Positions 15,939-20,315 of a stretch of 20,315 bases of DNA are shown in pieces. Both the position numbers and the translations under genes were made by a program. Below the pieces are notes generated by a model. That model had not been told where the DNA came from. It did no database searches and saw only the letters and a program-made list of their open reading frames with translations. The stretch comes from Bacillota bacterium (lineage in GTDB: Bacteria > Bacillota > Bacilli > Alicyclobacillales > SLC66), in NCBI GenBank assembly GCA_021821185.1, contig JAKACU010000033.1, positions 1 to 20,315 on the forward strand, given 5' to 3'. Positions within the stretch are counted from its first letter, which is position 1. Each line of letters opens with the position of its first letter.

Positions 15939-15967
15939 ATTATACGGAATGATGTTTCGCTAGGCAA
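15939..15967 (-). promoter_or_regulatory. Sigma-A promoter of the tetR-efflux operon
   Basis: On the minus strand, TTGCCT (15967-15962), a 17-base spacer and a perfect TATAAT (15944-15939). The start would fall near 15932, inside the palindromes, about 50 bases before the tetR start. Confidence 0.75.
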
Positions 15968-15989
15968 GTGATTAATCTATAAAATAAAC

Positions 15990-16027
15990 AAAAAAAGCCT
16001 GCCTACGTGTCCTCACGTTGGGCAGGC
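15990..16027 (-). terminator. Rho-independent terminator after salA/mrp
   Basis: On the minus strand, GCCTGCCCAACGTG, loop AGGA, CACGTAGGCAGGC, then seven T. The stem pairs about 13 bases with one bulge. It follows the mrp stop at 16042 by 14 bases and insulates the ribosomal-gene side from the efflux operon. Confidence 0.9.
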
Positions 16028-16041
16028 CGTGCAGAATCAGC

Positions 16042-17133
16042 TTAGTGCTTTGCGCTTAGTTCCTTTAAGTCAATAGATTGTGCAAGTTCTTGCGCAAGGA
16101 TCGCAAATGCTTCTCCCTGCACAGAGTTTGTAGCAAATAAGCCTTGCGTTCCTTCCATCGATGTTCCAACGGGAATTTGCCCCATCAACATCGTTGCAAG
16201 TTCCTCTGCGACCCGTTCTCCACCGCCCTTGCCAAAAAGATATGTGCGTTCGCTGCAATGATCACATTGGAAAAATGCCATATTTTCAATGACACCGAGG
16301 ACTTCATGATTCGTTTGAAGCGCCATGAGACCGGCTCGAACGGCCACATCTGCCGCATTTTCCTGTGGCGTTGTCACGATCAGCTCTTTACTCTTAGGGA
16401 GCATTTGATGAACATCGAGGGCTACGTCGCCAGTGCCAGGCGGTAGATCAAGGAGCATGACATCAATGTCGGCCCAATGCACCTCTTGGAAAAAGTTGCG
16501 CAACATTTTGCCGAGCATAGGGCCACGCCAGATGACAGGCCGATTTTCTGGTACAAAAAAATGCATACTGACTAGGTTAATTCCGTGCGTTTGCACAGGC
16601 ATAATAAGATTCTCAACGATGGCCGGTTTAGTATCCGCTACACCGAAAATATTCGGCAATGAAAAGCCATAGATGTCGGCGTCGATCACGCCGACACGGT
16701 AACCGAGATTGGCTAACGCAACGGCAAGGTTTGCCGTCACTGTGGATTTGCCCACACCACCTTTACCACTTGCCACCGCGACAAACTGGGTCGTTGTGTC
16801 AGGACTTAGTAACGGTGATGTTTGGCTCGGTTCATCTTTGCCACGCAATTTACCGGCGAAACGTTGGCGCTCTTCATCCGTCATCGTTCCAATAGCCACT
16901 TCGACGTCGCTAATGCCAGGCACTCGTTTCAATGCTTCTTGGACTTCCCTTTCGATGCGCGTGCGCAGGGGACATCCTGCAATTGTTAGATTGATCTCAA
17001 CAAATACGTGGCCATCTGAAATCTCGATGGTTTTTACCATTTCCATCTCAACGATACTGCGATGCACATCAGGATCTTCTACCACTCGCAAAGCCTCTAA
17101 AACCGCTTCTCTGGTCACAATTTTTGATGACAC
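16042..17133 (-). CDS. salA: Mrp/ApbC-type P-loop ATPase (SalA orthologue)
   Basis: 363 aa: an N-terminal MIP18/DUF59 domain (about 8-85, with IAGCPLR), then a Mrp-type deviant Walker A GKGGVGKST at about 123-131, the DADIYG motif, DLPPGTGD, and a CDHC cysteine pair. Mrp/ApbC proteins carry Fe-S clusters to target enzymes. The B. subtilis gene at this position (salA/ybaL) is described as a regulator acting through scoC. The GTG at 17133 has AGGAGG about nine bases upstream. It lies between rpsI and, in Bacillus, gerD; here the efflux operon intervenes. Synteny supports SalA; whether it acts as regulator or Fe-S carrier is not shown by sequence. Confidence 0.92.
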   Translation of the reverse strand: MSSKIVTREAVLEALRVVEDPDVHRSIVEMEMVKTIEISDGHVFVEINLTIAGCPLRTRIEREVQEALKRVPGISDVEVAIGTMTDEERQRFAGKLRGKDEPSQTSPLLSPDTTTQFVAVASGKGGVGKSTVTANLAVALANLGYRVGVIDADIYGFSLPNIFGVADTKPAIVENLIMPVQTHGINLVSMHFFVPENRPVIWRGPMLGKMLRNFFQEVHWADIDVMLLDLPPGTGDVALDVHQMLPKSKELIVTTPQENAADVAVRAGLMALQTNHEVLGVIENMAFFQCDHCSERTYLFGKGGGERVAEELATMLMGQIPVGTSMEGTQGLFATNSVQGEAFAILAQELAQSIDLKELSAKH

Positions 17134-17193
17134 GAACTATTCCTCCTAACTCCTCAACAAAGAAAATCAATACAACATGATTGTACCATGGAA

Positions 17194-17224
17194 ACAGGCA
17201 CCCCTGTTGTATAGGAGTGCCTGT
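17194..17224 (-). terminator. Stem-loop after rpsI, possible weak terminator
   Basis: ACAGGCAC-n-CCT pairs with AGG-n-GTGCCTGT around a short loop, giving 11 pairs with one internal mismatch. On the minus strand it is followed only by TTCC, so termination may be partial. It lies between the rpsI stop and the salA start. Confidence 0.5.
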
Positions 17225-17257
17225 CGACATGTTACGTTCATGGTATAATAATGATTT

Positions 17258-17659
17258 TTAACGTTTAGAGAATTGCGGTGCACGACGTGCAGCTTTCAAA
17301 CCATACTTCTTCCGTTCTTTCATGCGAGCGTCGCGAGTCAAAAAGCCCTCTTTCTTTAACGACGGACGCAGATCAGGATCAAGTTTGATCAAAGCGCGGG
17401 CGATTCCATGACGGATCGCACCTGCTTGCCCCGAAATACCGCCACCTTGAACGTTAGCTACGATATCATAGCGACCTAAGAGCTCGACTACGAGCAAAGG
17501 TTGCTTAACGATCAGTTTCAAGGTTTCTAAACCGAAGTAATCATCCATAGCGCGGCGATTGATCGTAATTTGACCATCGCCTGGCAAAAGACGAACTCGA
17601 GCAACGGACGTTTTGCGACGACCTGTTGCCATAACTTGCATTTGAGCCAACGTATTCAC
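17258..17659 (-). CDS. rpsI: 30S ribosomal protein S9
   Basis: Small-subunit protein whose C-terminal tail reaches the P-site tRNA. Seen: [14 protein letters not shown] near the N-terminus, [22 protein letters not shown] in two parts in the centre, and the ending [17 protein letters not shown] with the invariant terminal SKR. The GTG at 17659 gives 133 aa. A TTG at 17650 gives 130 aa beginning MAQMQ, which matches the Bacillus S9 length and N-terminus (MAQVQ) and is a serious alternative; AAAGGA lies upstream of both. It is co-transcribed with rplM, 16 bases away. Confidence 0.97.
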   Translation of the reverse strand: MNTLAQMQVMATGRRKTSVARVRLLPGDGQITINRRAMDDYFGLETLKLIVKQPLLVVELLGRYDIVANVQGGGISGQAGAIRHGIARALIKLDPDLRPSLKKEGFLTRDARMKERKKYGLKAARRAPQFSKR

Positions 17660-17675
17660 CGTCCTTTCCTAGAAA

Positions 17676-18113
17676 TTACTCTGCAATCGTCCATGCAGTC
17701 GGTTGCTGAGCGGCATGCGGATGATTAGGTCCAGCATACACTTTCAACTTACGGTATTGATCAGCACCAAGGCTATTGTGCGGAAGCATGCCTTTAACAG
17801 CCATCTCCATCACACGCTCAGGATGTTTCTCAAGCATTTGTGCCGCAGATGTAGTTTTTAAGCCACCTGGATAGCCTGAATGGCGATAATACATTTTGTC
17901 ATGCAATTTTTTTCCGGTGAAGACAACTTTGTCAGCGTTGATGACAACTACAAAGTCCCCTACATCCACATGCGGGGTGAATTCAGGTTTGTGTTTTCCA
18001 CGCAACAAGACGGCAATCTCAGTCGCTAAACGGCCGACTCGCAGACCTGTTGCATCGATGACATACCATTTACGTTCTACCGCACCCGGCTTCGCCATGT
18101 ATGTTGTACGCAT
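17676..18113 (-). CDS. rplM: 50S ribosomal protein L13
   Basis: Early-assembly large-subunit protein. At 145 aa it is the same length as B. subtilis L13 and shares its start ([20 protein letters not shown]). Other marks are [41 protein letters not shown] and [16 protein letters not shown] stands ahead of the ATG at 18113. It lies between truA and rpsI, as in Bacillus. Confidence 0.98.
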   Translation of the reverse strand: MRTTYMAKPGAVERKWYVIDATGLRVGRLATEIAVLLRGKHKPEFTPHVDVGDFVVVINADKVVFTGKKLHDKMYYRHSGYPGGLKTTSAAQMLEKHPERVMEMAVKGMLPHNSLGADQYRKLKVYAGPNHPHAAQQPTAWTIAE

Positions 18114-18139
18114 CGGTTTTCCTCCTTACTGTATCGTAG

Positions 18140-18913
18140 CTATTCGTTTTGCGTCAAGGTAGCATAATCTGTAGGATACTCGATATGCCATAAGCACAAC
18201 CCATGCGCCGGTGCCGTAGGACCTGCTAGGCACCGATTACGAGCTTCAAGAATTTCCTTTACGCGATCTTCCTGCAGACGGCCTCTACCCACTTGTGCGA
18301 GTGTACCAACTAAGATGCGAACCATATGTTGCAAAAAGGCATTTCCCTTCACTTCGATCCACAAAATCGAGTGCTCTTTATACACCTCTATCGCATGTAT
18401 GGTACGCACTTTTGAAATTTGCTGCGCACGTTTGGCGCAAAAGCTGGTAAAGTCATGCTCGCCAAGAAGCGGCGCAGCCGCACGCCGCATGGCATCAAGA
18501 TCAAAATGAAACGGTTGGTGCGTCGCATACCTAGCCAAAAATACATCCGGCACAGGAGATGTGTCAATCGCATATCGGTACATCTTCCAATTCACCGTAT
18601 GTCTAGCATGAAATGCATCGGACGTCAGCGACACGCGGTTTGCTACCAAGTCCGTGGGCAATCTCCTGCGAAGAACATACAGCCACTTGTCAAATGGGAG
18701 ATGACGCTTGGCTTCAAGCGGTACATCAACCACTTGCATGCGCGCATGTACACCCGCATCCGTTCTGCTTGCACCTTTTACTTCAATCGGACAGCCAAGA
18801 ATGTCTTGTAATGCAGCCTCAAGCTCACCTTGAACAGTACGCAATCCCTGCTGCTTTTGAAATCCATGAAAGTCCGTACCATCATAAGCTAAGTCAATGC
18901 GTAGCTTAGACAT
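18140..18913 (-). CDS. truA: tRNA pseudouridine(38-40) synthase
   Basis: Converts uridines 38-40 of the anticodon stem-loop to pseudouridine. The 257-aa protein has the N-terminal AYDGTDFHGFQKQ, the catalytic Asp52 in GASRTDAGVHA, and FLQHMVRILVGTL in the C-terminal half. The ATG at 18913 lies 11 bases after the rplQ stop and has no clear Shine-Dalgarno sequence, so it probably depends on ribosomes leaving rplQ. The ecfA1-ecfA2-ecfT genes found between rplQ and truA in B. subtilis are absent. Confidence 0.96.
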   Translation of the reverse strand: MSKLRIDLAYDGTDFHGFQKQQGLRTVQGELEAALQDILGCPIEVKGASRTDAGVHARMQVVDVPLEAKRHLPFDKWLYVLRRRLPTDLVANRVSLTSDAFHARHTVNWKMYRYAIDTSPVPDVFLARYATHQPFHFDLDAMRRAAAPLLGEHDFTSFCAKRAQQISKVRTIHAIEVYKEHSILWIEVKGNAFLQHMVRILVGTLAQVGRGRLQEDRVKEILEARNRCLAGPTAPAHGLCLWHIEYPTDYATLTQNE

Positions 18914-18924
18914 CCAGGGTGATC

Positions 18925-19284
18925 TTACTCGACTAGTTCGATGATCACCATTTCGGCTGCATCACCGCGCCTAGGACCCATTTTTAAGATGCGCGTGTAA
19001 CCACCTTGACGATCCTTGTATTTAGGACCAATTTCCGAGAATAGCTTTTGCAATACCATTTGCTCGGCATTCGCCATTTCTGGACGCATTTTAGCGGCCG
19101 CTAAACGACGGGCATGCAAGTCGCCGCGCTTGGCGAGCGTAATGAGCTTGTCGGCTACTTTACGCAATTCTTTCGCCTTTGCTTCCGTTGTACGGATTCG
19201 CTCGTAGGTGAACAGGTCCGTGACGAGTGAACGAAACAACGCCTCACGGTTTCCCGTACGTCGGTTCAATTTACGGTAACCCAC
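18925..19284 (-). CDS. rplQ: 50S ribosomal protein L17
   Basis: Large-subunit protein near the exit tunnel. At 119 aa it starts [20 protein letters not shown] from a GTG at 19284 with GGAGG eight bases upstream. It continues with [20 protein letters not shown] and ends with [21 protein letters not shown] in two overlapping conserved parts. It follows rpoA by 39 bases, the usual order. Confidence 0.98.
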   Translation of the reverse strand: MGYRKLNRRTGNREALFRSLVTDLFTYERIRTTEAKAKELRKVADKLITLAKRGDLHARRLAAAKMRPEMANAEQMVLQKLFSEIGPKYKDRQGGYTRILKMGPRRGDAAEMVIIELVE

Positions 19285-19323
19285 TTCAGGATCCTCCTTC
19301 TAACCATCTTGAAAGCCCCTGCT

Positions 19324-20268
19324 TCAGTCTTCTTGACGCAGATCAAGTCCAAGACGTTCCAATTTTTCCACTACTTCTTCAAGAGACTTCCGACCTAAAT
19401 TTCGGACCTTCATCATTTCTTCTTCGGTTCTTGAGCACAACTCTTGCACCGAATTGATACCCGCACGTTTAAGACAGTTATACGAACGCACAGAGAGATC
19501 AAGTTCTTCAATCGTCATTTCGAGGACCTTGTCTTTCTTTTCGTCGCCCTTATCCATAGCAATTTCAAAACTATCAACGTGGTCTGTCAATTCCATGAAG
19601 AGATGCAAATGTTCGACCAAAATCTGCGAAGCCATACTTACAGCTTCTTCCGGACGAAAACTTCCGTCCGTCCAAACCTCAAGAATCAATCGATCATAGT
19701 CTGTGATCTGCCCAACGCGGGTATTTTCCACTTGATAATTGACACGATAGATTGGCGAGAAGATAGAATCGATCGGCAAAACACCAATCTCCTGTTCTTC
19801 TCCTTTATTGAGATGGGCCGGCACATAACCTTTGCCGTTTTTCGCTGTAATTTCAACATACATCCGTGCACCTGATGCCAGTGTTGCCAAGTGTAATTCG
19901 GGATTCATGATGTCAACATCCGAATCGCCACGAATATCACCAGCCGTGATAACACCTTCCGTGTCCACGTCAAGGATGAGACGTTTCACCTCATCAGAAT
20001 GGATTTTAAGCGCCAATCGCTTGACGTTCAAAATAAATTCCGTTGTGTCCTCCACCACACCAGGAATCGTCGAGAATTCATGCAAAACTCCCTCGATCTT
20101 CACGGACGTTGCCGCAGCTCCCGGCAAAGAAGAAAGCAGGATCCTGCGCAAAGAGTTTCCGAGTGTCGTGCCGTAGCCCCGCTCTAACGGTTCAACAACA
20201 AACTTCCCGTACTTGCCGTCTTCGCTGATTGTCTCTGTCTCGATCCGTGGCCTTTCCAGCTCGATCAT
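19324..20268 (-). CDS. rpoA: RNA polymerase alpha subunit
   Basis: Alpha subunit: the N-terminal domain (about 1-230) dimerises and nucleates assembly; the C-terminal domain (about 245-310) contacts UP elements and activators. Seen: [49 protein letters not shown], and [14 protein letters not shown] choose the ATG at 20268 (MIELERP): AAGGAGG is nine bases upstream, it gives 314 aa, and the start matches B. subtilis RpoA. The ATG at 20274 is only about three bases from the site. The expected rpsK-side sequence is cut by the window end. Confidence 0.98.
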   Translation of the reverse strand: MIELERPRIETETISEDGKYGKFVVEPLERGYGTTLGNSLRRILLSSLPGAAATSVKIEGVLHEFSTIPGVVEDTTEFILNVKRLALKIHSDEVKRLILDVDTEGVITAGDIRGDSDVDIMNPELHLATLASGARMYVEITAKNGKGYVPAHLNKGEEQEIGVLPIDSIFSPIYRVNYQVENTRVGQITDYDRLILEVWTDGSFRPEEAVSMASQILVEHLHLFMELTDHVDSFEIAMDKGDEKKDKVLEMTIEELDLSVRSYNCLKRAGINSVQELCSRTEEEMMKVRNLGRKSLEEVVEKLERLGLDLRQED

Positions 20269-20315
20269 CCACATACCCCTCCTTCAGGGCAATGCCACCG
20301 CACATTCTTGTACGA

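Noticed and set aside
16709..17149. 146-aa open frame on the plus strand opposite salA
   Set aside because: It lies wholly antisense to the conserved Mrp ATPase, has no ribosome binding site and no recognisable protein features.
18419..18811. 130-aa plus-strand frame opposite truA
   Set aside because: Antisense to a well-supported enzyme gene; basic, low-quality composition typical of a shadow frame.
19444..19875. 143-aa plus-strand frame opposite rpoA
   Set aside because: Antisense to rpoA with no start signal or family resemblance.
1..20315. CRISPR array, tRNA, rRNA, T-box or known riboswitch
   Set aside because: No regularly spaced repeats, no tRNA-like cloverleaf ending and no T-box GGTGG core were seen on either strand by eye.

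Overview
This window looks like a piece of the chromosome of an endospore-forming Bacillota, probably Bacillales or Alicyclobacillaceae-like. The support is gerD, kbaA, pdaB and a SpoIIM-family gene, AGGAGG-type ribosome binding sites, frequent GTG starts, and a gene order close to the Bacillus subtilis stretch from rpoA to glmM. The genus is inference. I find no rRNA, tRNA, CRISPR array, phage or intact transposase gene.

Layout, read mostly on the minus strand from right to left. First comes the end of the ribosomal protein cluster: rpoA, rplQ, truA, rplM, rpsI. The ECF transporter genes that often sit between rplQ and truA are absent. Next is an Mrp-type ATPase (salA/mrp) with a clear terminator. 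Then comes a probable accessory insert, a TetR regulator with two unusually short HlyD-like adaptors and an EmrB/QacA-type exporter. It has one good sigma-A promoter, overlapped downstream by two abutting 16-bp operator-like palindromes. A sporulation/germination block on alternating strands follows: gerD (+) with an almost ideal sigma-G promoter, kbaA (-), pdaB (+), a SpoIIM-family gene (-) and a small unknown gene (+). After that come mnmH, a GDSL hydrolase, and the cdaA-cdaR-glmM operon for c-di-AMP synthesis and UDP-GlcNAc precursor supply.

The left end (about 1-3600) is a decayed region. It holds a 186-bp element with imperfect 23-bp terminal inverted repeats (MITE-like), an intact lipoate-protein ligase, an EamA/DMT transporter broken by a frameshifting deletion and preceded by a hairpin-rich leader, a C-terminal scrap resembling a GlcF/LutA-type Fe-S oxidoreductase subunit, a ~148-bp scrap that may be IS21-like ends, and a degraded GntR/FCD regulator. 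The last items suggest a lost glycolate/lactate-type utilisation locus.

No clearly new system is demonstrable from sequence alone. The best candidates for a second look are the mini-adaptor efflux operon with its tandem operators, the MITE-like element, the structured leader, and the unknown 82-aa protein.
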